64,000 nt of DNA from Dolomedes plantarius (Eukaryota; Arthropoda; Arachnida; Araneae; Dolomedidae): NCBI GenBank assembly GCA_907164885.2, contig OU015492.1:201503738-201567737 (forward strand). The letters run 5' to 3'. Positions 47,999-59,011 of the stretch are shown here, piece by piece. Below the pieces are notes generated by a model, which worked only from the letters and a program-made list of their open reading frames with translations, was not told the DNA's origin and did not search any database. The position numbers and the translations under genes were made by a program. Each line of letters opens with the position of its first letter. Position 1 is the stretch's first letter.

Positions 47999-49022
47999 CA
48001 GTTATATCTCGTTTATATGACCCTCGTTGATCCGGATCTCCTGATAATCTGTATCAGATTTGCCGACATTATTTTTATTTAATATTTACATTAGATAATA
48101 ACTTATAACTATGATAGCAAGAACGTAATTACAAGTACGCCAAACATTCGCTTTTTAGTTTGATTCAATGTATAGTTTCTATACAGATTGTACAATAAAT
48201 TATGGTAATAAAATGCTTTTTGTTGAGTTTAAGAAAGCTTTACTAGACATACCAATTAGTTGTTAATAAATGATGTGAAAAGTTATATTTATATTTTTTA
48301 AATAGAAGGTAACCCGTCATTTTGACGTCATAATACTAATAATGAGGTCATAATGGAAAAAGTATATGAAAGTTAAAAATATCCCGAATTATCTAACAAT
48401 ATTGCACTTAATCCATCCCTTGTAAAAGCAAACCCTTTCATTATTTTTATTTATTTAGTTTTTCATGCGATTGGAGTAGTAGACTACCATCCAGTCTTTT
48501 ACAGCTCACTCCGCGATATGAATATTTGAGCTACTTGATTAATTCACATTCAAGTTTGTTTACTTTCTGAATTCATCGCAAAAGTAAACAGATTTTTAAA
48601 AACTGTTAAATATACAGCTAAAAGCATCCAATTTTTTTTAGTTCTGAATGTTTTATAGAAAAATAGGCTGAACAAACGTGATTTGAGGGAGAAGATATTA
48701 GTTTTTAGGTAAGAAAAAATTCTGATCCACATCTGAAATTGAAATTAAGCCTAACCGGACGTTTCTTTACAGAAGGCTTCAATTGAAAGATGAGTACAGC
48801 CCGGAAGTGTTATACAGACACAAAGGCTATTATATATATAATGTCTTGTAAACAATCCTATGTAATTTTGTTACAAAACATAGTTTTTATCGTAATAAAC
48901 GCTAAGTCTACTTAGTTAAGGATTTTGTTTTGCTTATTACCCATATTTCCCGGATAATGCCAATTTTCGATTTTCCGGATTGCCTATGGTCCCAGTTAGT
49001 CCGGATAAACGATATTTTACTT
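47999..49022. mobile_element. pogo/Tigger-type element, ~1.0 kb, no transposase
   Basis: The left end is cagttatatctcgtttatat, then gttgatccggatctcctgat. The right end, reversed, is aagtaaaatatcgtttatcc, then ggactaactgggaccatagg and caatccggaaaatcg. The CAGT...CTCGTTTATCCGGA design and TA flanks (47997-47998 and 49023-49024) mark a Tigger/pogo-type element. Inner sequence is unrelated AT-rich DNA without transposase motifs; long non-autonomous or internally replaced. Confidence 0.75.
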
Positions 49023-49254
49023 TACTTAGTATTAAAAAACAATACTAATAATTGGTTTCTTAGAACTCTTTGAGGTTGAAAAGATATGTGGAATGCATTT
49101 AAATCTAATTTAATATCATTTCGGTACTGTTTGTTTGAGTTCTGCAGAAGAATTACTTTTCCTGATATTCGTGCCAATTCTTATTATTCAGGTCACGAAA
49201 TTGCATACATTTCGCAATGACTACGTTACAAGATTTTGAATATAAGTTACAAAT

Positions 49255-50650
49255 ATTTTTCTAAAGGGAAAGAGATACGATTTCATAAACCTCTGGATCA
49301 GAATATGAAACAAGGGGTTGCTTGAGAGTTTCTAAGTTGTGTAATGTAGTAAGGAGATTTTTTTTCCCTTCTCTCACGAATACAACCGGTAAGTGAGCTT
49401 TTATACAGATAAGGAAAACATGTCACAGATTTTTATCAGTTTCTTCATTATTTCATAACTCCTTAACAAAAATTTTGTCGCACTAAAAAATAATAATATA
49501 GATTTAAAAATATGTTTCGTTTCCGTTGTTCCAGATAGTTAAATTTAACATTAGATATTATTATGAAACATATTCAATTATTAGAGACAATTTACATTTA
49601 GGAAAGATAATTAAGGGGCATTTACATTAAGGGAAAGAGATACGATTTCACAAACCTCTGGATCAGAATATGAAACAAAGGGCTGCATGAGAGTTTCTAG
49701 GTTGGGTAATTTTATAGGGAGATCTGTGTTTTCCTCTCTCACGATTACAACCACTAAGAGAACTTTATATAGATAAGAAAGACATATTCCAGATTGTTAT
49801 CAGTTGATTCATTATTCCGTAACTGTTTGATAAAAGTTTTGTTCGCATTGAAAAATAATACGGATTTCGCGATGTTTTGATTCCTTTGTTCAACATTGTT
49901 AAATTTCCAAATAAATATTAAACTAATTTAATTATTTAAGAGAATACATATGTAAGATCAATCCTAAGACATTGCTAAAACGATGCTTTTATTCCCTTTT
50001 CTTTAAACTTTGTAGCTCTCAAGAGTTTCATTTTCCATCATGAGAGATTGGTTCAGAATATTTTTTTTGATTTAACATACACATATGATGCATCAAAGCA
50101 TATATTTAGAAGTAACGGGAAATCATCTATCAGATTATCTCTATGTAGAATGATTACCGTTAAACTTTTTGTTATTTGTTGAAAAACGTTTCTTTATTAA
50201 TCTTACAAGTATGATCTGTCTATTTGATAACTTTATAATAAAAATGTTGTCGCATTAAAAATAATATCGGTTTAACTGATTTGATACCGTTATTCCACTG
50301 TATAGATATCGCATTCAATATAATTATTCAACATTGTCAAGCATTGTAGACAAAATACATTTAAGATCATTCATGAGCTAAAATAATGCTTGAATTCCTA
50401 GCTAATGCTAGAATAATGCCTAATGCTAGAAAAATGCTTTTTTTTCTACTCACATAAATTAATTTGTTATTATGAGGGAATGGTGCCAAATGTCTTTCTA
50501 AATTTATCATATATATTTTATGCATCATAGTATATATTTGGGATTAACTTCATATTATCTGTAAAAATATATCTAAATAGACTAATTACTGTTCAACCAT
50601 TTGCTACCATTTGAAAAATAGCCCAAAAAGTCTGTTTTATCTAGGTAAGT
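49255..50650. repeat. Degenerate tandem repeats, ~376-bp unit
   Basis: gggaaagagatacgatttca and cctctggatcagaatatgaa recur 376 bp apart (49264 and 49640). The following caact.tttgtcgcattaaaaa-type block recurs a third time near 50240. A second set (tgatttaacatacacatatg-like, tgcatca.agcatatattt, aattactgtt.aacca.ttg) matches between 50000-50190 and 50440-50610. This implies nested duplication of two adjoining segments. The copies are 70-85% alike. Confidence 0.75.
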
Positions 50651-51309
50651 TCACCTCTGCTACCATTTAATCATCCATATATATAAAAATTAAATTTTGA
50701 AAGCAAATATTCGTTTCATAAGCGTCAAGCAAATATTTTTAGCTGGAACCAAAGGTCCTTTCAAATCTAATAAATCAATGCATTTTTGTTCGAATAATAA
50801 TTTCAGTACCTGAATTAAATGAATCCATAAATGGTGGAATACGTCTAATACGTTACGTTGACATACGTAAATGGTGACGACGTCTTTATGCTCGTACTTT
50901 TTTTTTAATCCTAAAAAATCCAGAGAATTAGAATTGACCTAAAAATATTAGATGAGCTTTAGATTTGATGAATATTCTGATGAAGCGTAAAAAAATATAC
51001 ATATATTTGCTATGTTGTAAACACTTTTAGATCTGTTTTTAATGCTTATCAAGATAACCAAGTCAGTTACTTTCAAATTCAAACAATAAATGACGCTTCA
51101 AAAATTAGCTTTAGATATATATATACATTTAATATCTATATATTTAAGTTGGTGAACCGATTCTTTGGGCAGACCTTGAGAGAAAACAACTGCATCAATT
51201 AACTTAAATGTCGTCTTAAACAGAAGATTTTAATCTGTAGATTTGTCAAATTTGGTTTTCGTAATGGTAATTTCTATTAGTTACCGATAATTTACAATTA
51301 AAAATTGCT
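50651..51309. other. No gene seen; possible Helitron-like 5' end
   Basis: atcatccatatatataaaaattaaattttg-like sequence near 50680 recalls the TC(T/C)ATATATATAAAA start of some Helitrons, but no matching 3' end was found. Otherwise AT-rich and unrecognised. Confidence 0.4.
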
Positions 51310-51471
51310 TTCTGTGCATACTCAGTGACATGTTTAAATATAGTTTTAGCTACTCACTAAGTACGAGGCTGGATAAACACATGACTTTGTTTCTGCGCAT
51401 GCTCAGTGACATGTTTAAATCTGGCTTCAGATACACACTAAGCCCGAGGCCACATAAACACGTTAATTTGT
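51310..51471. repeat. Tandem duplication, 81-bp unit, two copies
   Basis: 51310-51390 and 51391-51471 share ctcagtgacatgtttaaat, cactaag and taaacac. About 80% identical. Confidence 0.88.
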
Positions 51472-51769
51472 ATATTCCGAGAAATTTCTCTAGCCCTCTC
51501 TCTCTGCCATTTTTATTTTTAATTATATTTGCGAGATACAGAACTAAACCTGTAGGAAACGGTTTATTTCGCACTATTTCGCATGTATTTGTAATAGGGA
51601 AGACAGACACCGTGAAATAAGGTAAAGAATTTATTAGATTTCACATCTTTGATAATAGCATTGCATATTTGTATGCTGTTATGATTTTCAACATTTCATT
51701 GAGTTACAGTGTTAGGGAGTACACATACCAAGTTTTTAGTTTGTCATTGAGTAACCATATTTCTTTTTA

Positions 51770-52321
51770 TTGTGTTCAACAGTAATTTTTCAAGGTGTAT
51801 TTCTCTATTCTTACAATTAAGATTCTCAACATTTGGTAACGATGTTTTGAGTATGATTTGTGTGTTTTTCAAAGTTATTCCAAAATTCGGTAAAGCGTTT
51901 AGCGTCGCCTCCAAATTTCTCAATAGTCAGCTTTGGAAGTTTAATCGAACTTGGAATACTTAGTGTGATTAGAATTTTCAAGGTTTTGCGCTTCAGATTG
52001 TCTAGACTCAACATTTCCTTTTTTTAGTGTACGAATAATTTTCTTCAAAAATCTTGTGCAATTATCTTGATATTCTTCACTAGAAACCACCTCATCTTCT
52101 AATAAATCTAATTTAATTAATTCCTGAATTTCCTTATCAAGCAATTTCAAACTATAAGCCTTCTCAACCAAAATATCATATGATTCTTGCAATTCATCAA
52201 AATTTAATTCTTCTGTTGACTGAACACAACTTTCTACTTTACTAATAACCTTCGTGGTTAACATTCTAACACTACTACGTTTTTTAATTAACCTTTCTAA
52301 ATTGCTCTTATCTTGCGACAT
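51770..52321 (-). pseudogene. BEL/Pao retrotransposon gag fragment
   Basis: Minus strand. It starts MSQDKSNLERLIKKRSSVR, a typical alpha-helical gag N-terminus, and continues with ESYDILVEKAYSLKLLDKEI and EYQDNCTRFLKKI. After a frameshift near 51950 it gives IKLPKLTIEKFGGDAKRFTE and FWNNFEKH, matching the conserved (L/K)PKL...F.G....F..FW..F motif of BEL/Pao gag (DUF1759). A second frameshift near 51835 precedes LPNVENLNCKN. The rest of the element (protease, reverse transcriptase, integrase) would lie to the left and is absent; no long terminal repeat was recognised in 52340-52860. It is a 5' fragment. Confidence 0.82.
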
Positions 52322-54304
52322 TTTAATACTAGAGCTGAGTACACATGAAATATCTTCAATAATAGCAACACTTAGTACGTTCCACTAGCTACACTTATAT
52401 TTTATAGTTAAACCAACAAACCTTGAGCCATACTGCAATATCCTTACGAGTCTTGCATTCACGTTCTTATTCTTCATTGTCACTATTTCTTGTTCCCGGA
52501 AAAATGCACCAAAGATTTTGTAGAATTCGTGGTTCAGTTGAAGAATCTAGAATGCTGTAAACTCGTGAAACATAACAACTTCATTTCTAAACTGTGGCTA
52601 TTATTAGGTGCCGAACTTTACTACCAAGCATCACATGCAACAAACATTCGAACTCCTCGTTCCAGCAGGTGACTCCTACTTTTGTAGCAGTCAGAGATTG
52701 CTTTCTGCGCCCTCTCCTGGCAACAGTTAAAGAATATTTAACAGTGTTAGTACATTTATTTACTATCCAGTCGTCATGTTTTGACGGGTACCAACTGGTA
52801 TTAGATTACATTCTAAATTTCCAGGAGAAAACAAGGGCATTATTTTGAAACATAACGAAATACAGATGAGCAAATCTTCAGGGTATATATAAATTAGAAT
52901 AAAATGATGCAACGATTTTATTTGTACCCATACTCTTCACCAGCTTTAGATCTCACTACAAAGAAATAAATAATAAATTTATCTAAACAGGGAAATGTTA
53001 ATGTCAACATAGAGGACACCAGTCTCTTCACTTTGAATATAATTATAATTCGTGATAACATATAATTTCAAAAGTTTGATTTATTTTAACATATCTTCCA
53101 AACTCTCGCTTTATCTTAACAGTTTAGAGAGATTTTTCATAGAAAATGGTTCTATAGCACTTATTCTGGAGCTTAATAATAACTTATTCAATATACGTTT
53201 CGATCGGAACTAAGGGCTTATCCAGACGGGTTGAGAATGAATTAGTTACTCTCTAAAAGCAAAATGACGTAGTTACACAGAACGAATCCCTGAGAAAAAC
53301 GTATAGCTGCAGAATGCCTGACTCCTTTTGACCATATAGAGAAAGTTGTTTGATTATCTTATATAGTATGCTCGCAGTAAAAAATTTAGCCAACTAGGGA
53401 ATTCATTTTTGATTGGGAAATGAAATGATTCGTAAGATTTATTTGTGGAACCTATATAGGTTGAAATAATGTGTGCTTTGGAAAAAGATATTGATGAAAC
53501 ATGATCATTTGAACATTAACACAGATACAGTGATAACTTGGACTAATCATATTTTGGAATCGGGAATTCAAATGGGGTGTCAAAGCGAATAAACTATAAA
53601 AACATAAGTTATGAAATTCTCTCAAATAATTTCCAAATCATGCGGAAAAGACTTGTAAGGTATACACAAGATTCGATTCACAAGAATCAAACTTTTGAGT
53701 GAATGAATTAAAGAAGCTGCTTGAGATATGCTAATTTCGGCATACGCGCTTAGTATAAATACCATGCAGCGTCATTAATAAAAAAGATTTTTTAAAGGTT
53801 GAAAAAGGTTGTTAAGGTTGATAGATAAGCGAGAGGGAGCTACGAGGGTATGCAGCTCCAGTACTATCCTGCGCTAGTGCTTAGGGGGCCCAAAGTTTAC
53901 GTGGCACTACTGCTGGTTTGACTCTCTGCTGGTTTGTGAGTATGGCAATGTGTATTTTTATTGAATGCATATATATATTCCGTACAACTAGTACGTATGC
54001 TTATTGCTGTAAAAGCAAATTCTATATGTGCAACGAATTCAATAAACATTGTTTCATGTATAAACTGTGTTTGTATGAAATTCATTGAGAGTGCCACTTC
54101 AAATTATACACACCCAAGTCTGGGTAGAAGTGAGCTATTTACTCTATAGACTGTCGATAGTTTTCGTCCCGTATTGCAGATACGAGATGACCACTAAGAC
54201 ACATTTGTATGATTCTACACGCAATACAATCTGGCTGGGGAAAAAGGCGAAGTTAGAGGTGTGTGGCCATGAAATTCAATGTTAACCCTAGTGTCGTCTT
54301 GCAG
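52322..54304. other. No supported gene
   Basis: 52340-52850 has balanced composition and would be upstream leader or LTR of the gag fragment; I could not prove LTR ends. 53800-54100 includes a GC-richer piece (gcgctagtgcttagggggcc). The last 18 bp before 54305 (cctagtgtcgtcttgcag) form a good splice acceptor. Confidence 0.45.
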
Positions 54305-54408
54305 GTACGGATTGTGTTCCAAACGATAGAGAAGCCGTGGAAGATATCGAATGCGAAAAAGAACGGCCCATGCGAAAAACAACATGTTCGCTTTATCATC
54401 GCACTGGC
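54305..54408 (+). CDS. Possible exon: second half of a thrombospondin-1 module
   Basis: After the acceptor cttgcag|gt a frame of 34 codons reads TDCVPNDREAVEDIEC, then EKERPMRKTTCSLYHRTG and a stop at 54409. The C-(V)-x(6)-V-x-D-x-x-C...RP...C spacing equals the second half of the TSP1 modules in ADAMTS, ADAMTS-like and papilin proteins. The expected last Cys (C-x-x-x-x-C) is Arg here (CGC, one change from TGC). A TAG upstream in the same frame fits an intron boundary, and the codon phase (two bases carried in) matches the phase-1 donor at 44137. The first half of the module (W..WS.CS..CG) was not found upstream, and no good donor follows. So this may be a decayed exon, an exon of a gene lying mostly outside, or coincidence. 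Confidence 0.3.
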
Positions 54409-54901
54409 TAAGCGAAATTGTCGGCAGATAGCGACAGCCATTGCAAAGCGGCTGCAGGGTTGATCTGGACGACACACAAAGGGATAATGTCCCAATCTAG
54501 CTGGCCAAAAGTCAGTTTTTCAAAACGCAAACTAGGCGGAAAAAAGGAAGCTAATAGGCAGGAGAATAGTGGGGGAATCTACTTACTGCCGTACTTGCCC
54601 AGATTGATTCCATTACTGTAATACCAGTTAAAATTTGATACTAAATTGATTATATCCAATCTCCAATATTAACTTTGACTTAGTGACAACATATTTTAGT
54701 GTTATTTTTCTGTGTTACAAACAATTACTGATGCTAAATAAATATGGACTGTGAAAAGCCAGGTATGTACGTTTGTATTTAACATGAATTTGTTTACATT
54801 TGTTTATTTAAAATACAAAATAAGGCGGTGCGAAAGATGCCGTATAATTGTGTAAGTTTTTGTTGGTAATTTCACTATTCTATAAGGAATTCGTTACATT
54901 A
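54409..54901. other. No supported gene
   Basis: A frame continues open after the stop at 54409 up to about 54621 (KVSFSKRKLGGKKEAN...), and the composition is higher in GC until about 54600. It is not recognised. After that it is AT-rich. Confidence 0.4.
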
Positions 54902-55148
54902 GGATGTTTCTCGAGATATAAATTTTATAAACCTCCAATCATTATTTTAAATACAAACTTTAAAGAATGTTTCAAAAACAGCTTAAAAATTTAATTTTAA
55001 AAAATCTAAGAAGATTTTTTTCAAAAATCTCTTAGTGCACCCCTACACTATAAGGAGAATCGCCATGAAAATTTCGGCCATTTAGGTCCAGTGGTTTGGT
55101 CTGTGCGTTGTCAGTCAGTCAGTTATGGAACTGGTTTATTTATATAGA
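54902..55148 (-). mobile_element. Helitron copy f, 5' fragment
   Basis: Only the first ~247 bp in element orientation remain: TCTATATAAATAAACC.. at the right edge (55148), then cagtccataactgac-like and the aattttcatggcgattctcc body. It ends in the cgagatataaattttataaa region with the 3' half missing. Confidence 0.82.
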
Positions 55149-55427
55149 TAAAACTCAACTCATGGCTCAACAGTCCGCTGTGCACCAAAGCCAGAGGTAC
55201 CAATCCCCGCTTTCCTGACATTAGGCTTGGGGTGCCATACAGTTCATGTCTCAGTCAGGTGGTCAACATGACGGGGGACCCCCAGAGTTTAGATCTCAAG
55301 CATGCTTGGTCCTCATTTTATCGGTCCACTAGTCAAGGGATGAAAGTCTGAGTCGACCTTGTCCAGTCGCAGGGTCGAATCCTGGACCTGTGGGATGGCA
55401 GCTTTATGATTTTACCACTACGCCACC

Positions 55428-55433
<6 letters not shown>
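55147..55433 (-). mobile_element. tRNA-derived SINE (minus), complete head
   Basis: Minus strand: the A box is tggcgtagtggtaaaatc, the B box is aggattcgaccctgcgac, followed by the family words gaccaagcatgcttg, gttgaccacctgactgag and atggcaccccaagcc. Same family as 24018-24305, and better preserved at its 5' end. The 3' end (ccatgagttgagttt) abuts the Helitron fragment; the 5' end abuts a (TG)n tract. Confidence 0.87.
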
Positions 55434-55486
<53 letters not shown>

Positions 55487-55512
55487 TGAGTGAGTGTCAG
55501 TGTCAGTGTCAG
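55434..55512. repeat. (TG)n tract grading into tgag/gtcagt repeats
   Basis: About 25 TG units, then tgagtgagtgag, then gtcagt three times. The only long TG tract in the window; all other long dinucleotide tracts are TA. Confidence 0.95.
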
Positions 55513-56045
55513 TCAAGAAATTAGTTAGGAAAGAAATAATTAAGTTAATATTTAAACTGGACATCAGGATAGATTAATTTCGTGGCGAACGCCATTAGTT
55601 TAATACAGCATAGAACAAGCGCGGATGATTTTAAGAGGGAATTTCCCCGTTTCATTAGATGACCTCGGTTCGCTCGAATGGTCGGGCGAGCTATCTATTT
55701 TTAGAGCAGGCACGGGCTGCGAGGAGTGAAACTATTACATAATTTCAGACTTGGAGAGGATTCTAGAATATTTCACAGGGCATGCGCGAAAGTTTAGCGC
55801 CTATGTGAAACAATGTGTTTAAAGCAGAGCGTCTTTGGGTTTCTGTTTGGGCTGAGCGCTTCACGATGTGAGAGATCGAATCAATATCACGGATTGAATC
55901 GGGTTAATTAATAGTTATTGAATAAAAGATTTAGATGGAAACTAATTGTCTTTAATTCCACAGGCCTACGATGCTACTGACTGCATATTTTTAGAGTAAG
56001 TTGTAGGGGAACGAGTAAGAGGGAGTACGAGAAGTTAAGCTGGTC

Positions 56046-56100
<55 letters not shown>

Positions 56101-57797
56101 TGCGTAATATTTAAATCCTTGATCTTATCTACAGGTAAAGCAACAGTGAAATCTCGGAATCTATTTTAAGCTATCGGTTTTGATCATTTTAGGTATGGTA
56201 TTCAAAAAGATCTTCTGAACACCCCAAAAAACCATGAAATTTATACCTATGAATAAATCAAACTAGGATTTCTAAATCAATTTAATTTTTTTTCAATTTA
56301 AATTGATTTAGAAATCCTTTAGAATCTTAATTCATTATGATTTTCGTATCGAGGACTGTTCAACGAGAATCCTATACAAAACAGAATCAGGAGAATTATT
56401 GTCACGCTTTTAATAACATAACTTCCTGTTACGTTTAGGAGTCTTGATGGCTTAGGTTTACTCTTCAGTTTTTGAAATTCGTTAGGAATACCGAAGAGTG
56501 ATTATCATGTCCAAAACAAAAAAGCAGCACAACAAAGACTTAACAATTAGTTCGCAACAATGACCAAATAAAAACTAATCAAACTTCCTGATATTTCGAG
56601 ACAGAGATGAATTATTGACAATTGCGTGTTTACATACGACTTTTTTTTTGGATAAATCAAAATAAAAAACTACTTTATTGCATAGTGAACAATGACCGCA
56701 TTCAGATAAGACTAGCAAATTATTTTCTCATTTTAGTTTTAAACTAGTCAAGACTAAGTGCAGGGTCAAAGGTTAAGGGTTACCATCCTTAAACAAACAC
56801 ACACAAACACATAAACATTAGCGCAAAAATGATTATATAGTTTTTATATTTCAACGAATTATAAAACGTTACCTGATACTTGAAAAAATATTACGTCATT
56901 AGAAATAGTAAGATTCTATAAAAGAACAGATATATGTCCATTTATAGACAGGAAAACAAAAAAAAATTAACAATGACTATCTATTGATTGAGAAAAGAAT
57001 GCTCACTTTGTTTCAACTGGAAAAGAAGGTAACAGTAAAAAAAATTCCAAACACACTTGCTTCGTAAAGAGTGCTACTCCGGGTATTTGGAGTTTTGCCA
57101 GTATTTTCCAGAAAAGAATTGTTTTTATGTTAACCAACCAATGTGCTTTGAGCGTTAAAATATCTGTATCCGAAAAGACCACTCTGTAAAAGACCGAACG
57201 GCGTAAATCAAACATTGAAATATCCATTTATGCTTTGCGGAGAACTTCTGTAGGTGAGTTTTTTTTTTTAGATACGCGAAGAAGTAAATTGGAGAAATGC
57301 ATTTATTTTCAATTTTTATTATTGTTGTAGATATAATAATCTTCCCTTGGCAGACACTCATGCACTTACTTTTCATCCTAATAAGCCCGCTCTAGTGACA
57401 GAAAAGAAACAATGAAACTTCTAGGCATCTGTGCATAAAACTATTATATAAATACACATTTTTCTTATGGATGATAATGCATTTGGTTCTTTATCAATGT
57501 ATGAAACGTTTTCTGTTGTATATGGAGCTTTGTATATTAGTGTTAGGATTAATCATTTGAAGAATTTTACTTAGCTAAACCGTCATGTCTGTTTTCTTTT
57601 AGCTAACCGAAATTAATTTTTTTATATATATTTTAAGAAAAAAGTAATATTAGTTTTTCACGGAAGTGTAAAGACATAATAATAAAATTTAATGAAGAAA
57701 TGTAGGAGGACGTATTTTACCCGTTAAAGTTTGTACTGCCAAAAATTTAATTATTTTCATACAGTATTTCTTGTATTTTCTTTATCGTAAATATATA
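55513..57797. other. No supported gene
   Basis: 55540-55900 is GC-richer than its surroundings (for example gcgaacgccattagtttaat, gtcgggcgagctatctattt, catgcgcgaaagtttagcgc) and free of recognised repeats; it could be a conserved regulatory element or unrecognised exon. (TA)n lies at 56046-56097. The rest is AT-rich. Confidence 0.45.
56265..56318. repeat. 21-bp perfect inverted repeat (hairpin)
   Basis: aggatttctaaatcaattta at 56265-56284 (arm to 56285) is matched exactly by its reverse complement at 56298-56318, with a 12-bp T-rich loop. A single AT-rich stem of this kind may be a fold-back element; it is too weak a case for a microRNA. Confidence 0.85.
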
Positions 57798-59011
57798 CAC
57801 TGAAGTGCCAGAAAAACTGGGATAGCTGTATTTTACCTGGTACATCCATTTCTGGATCGTAGAACTGTAGACACATGACAGAGCACGGACTCCACGAACG
57901 TCCTGGGGAATTTTGTAGACAAGGAACATCATGCCTCCTCGACGGTGTTCCATAATTCTTTTATATTCCTTGGTAGTGGATAGCTGCCTCGAGCGGGACA
58001 TTCAATGGCATCCCAGATATCGGCAGTAATGTTGGGATCTTTTGGGCAAGGGAACTATTTCATGTTCCAAAATTCGGAGGAATGATCCTCAAACCATAAT
58101 TTGGTGGGTGTGAAATTTTGTGGGGCTGAATAGTCTTCTTGCAAGACGCAAAACCCATCAGAGTGAACCTATGACATGAATGGGTGTAACACTCTTGAAA
58201 GTATGTTCAGGCAATGTTGATCGGTCAGAGAAGATTGTAGGTATATAAGAGGTAATATATCGTGTCTTCTCTACACACCTCAAATCCTTTCTAAGACACT
58301 ACCAGCCTATATAGTAGTATGTTGGATTGATTGATTTATGGCATGTTCTTCCCCCGCGGACAATTCCATGTCCCGAATGAGTTAGGAACGAGACTCGTCA
58401 GTCCAGGCTACTTTTCTCCAGTCTTACGGTGTCCAGAGGCTGTGTTCCAGAGCCCTAATGGGGATCAGAGCTCTGTGCCATGAAGAAATCAGTAGCAACC
58501 AGGTTGGTCATGGTCTATTAAAGCCCAAATTATGCACTGAACGCTGTATAGGCATTCCAGTAACGTTAATAGAGACACTTAGCATTGAATTGCGATGTTA
58601 TTTGCAGCAATGTTGCACTTCTGTCGCTGAAAGTATTTCAGAGTTGGCGACGCTGTTCATGATCCTCCAGAGTCTTCAAAAGGCCGCACTGTTGCTATAG
58701 GTTCAATGTTTTACTGTAATTGTAATAGTTGAGGAGAGGTCCCTTGAAATGGTTAAACTTGGAAATCGAAATTTTGCCCGTATCTCGGAAATGCTATGAC
58801 TCGTCTCAGGAGCACTCACTTTCATACCTCGTTGAAATTCGTTTATATCATGATCACCAGCCCTGCTCACTTCGCAATCAGATCTTTAAGGTTCCACTGA
58901 TGTCTGTCGTTATGTATACACTGCTTTCGGACGAAATAATTTACGAAAAAGTGTATGTTGCTACGTATTTAGAATGGCCTCGTCTATCCCAATTATTCTG
59001 GAACTTCATTT
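57798..59011 (-). mobile_element. Tc1-like element with decayed transposase, 1.2 kb
   Basis: The left end is cactgaagtgccagaaaaac; the right end, reversed, is aaatgaagttccagaataat. TA flanks both. Minus-strand translation gives KLWFEDHSSEFWNM, then DIWDAIECPARGSYPLPRNI and KELWNTVEEA, then FVESVLCHVSTVLRSRNGCT, the standard Tc1 C-terminus ((D/E)..WD.(L/I)...PPPRN..EL...(V/L)ES...R...V...R.G.T). Stops are frequent and the N-terminal half is unrecognisable. Plus-strand open frames here (58458-58700, 58729-59016) are by-products. Confidence 0.83.

Noticed and set aside
54215..54495. Minus-strand ORFs of 86 and 80 codons
   Set aside because: Overlap each other in different frames and oppose the TSP1-like frame; no recognisable motif.
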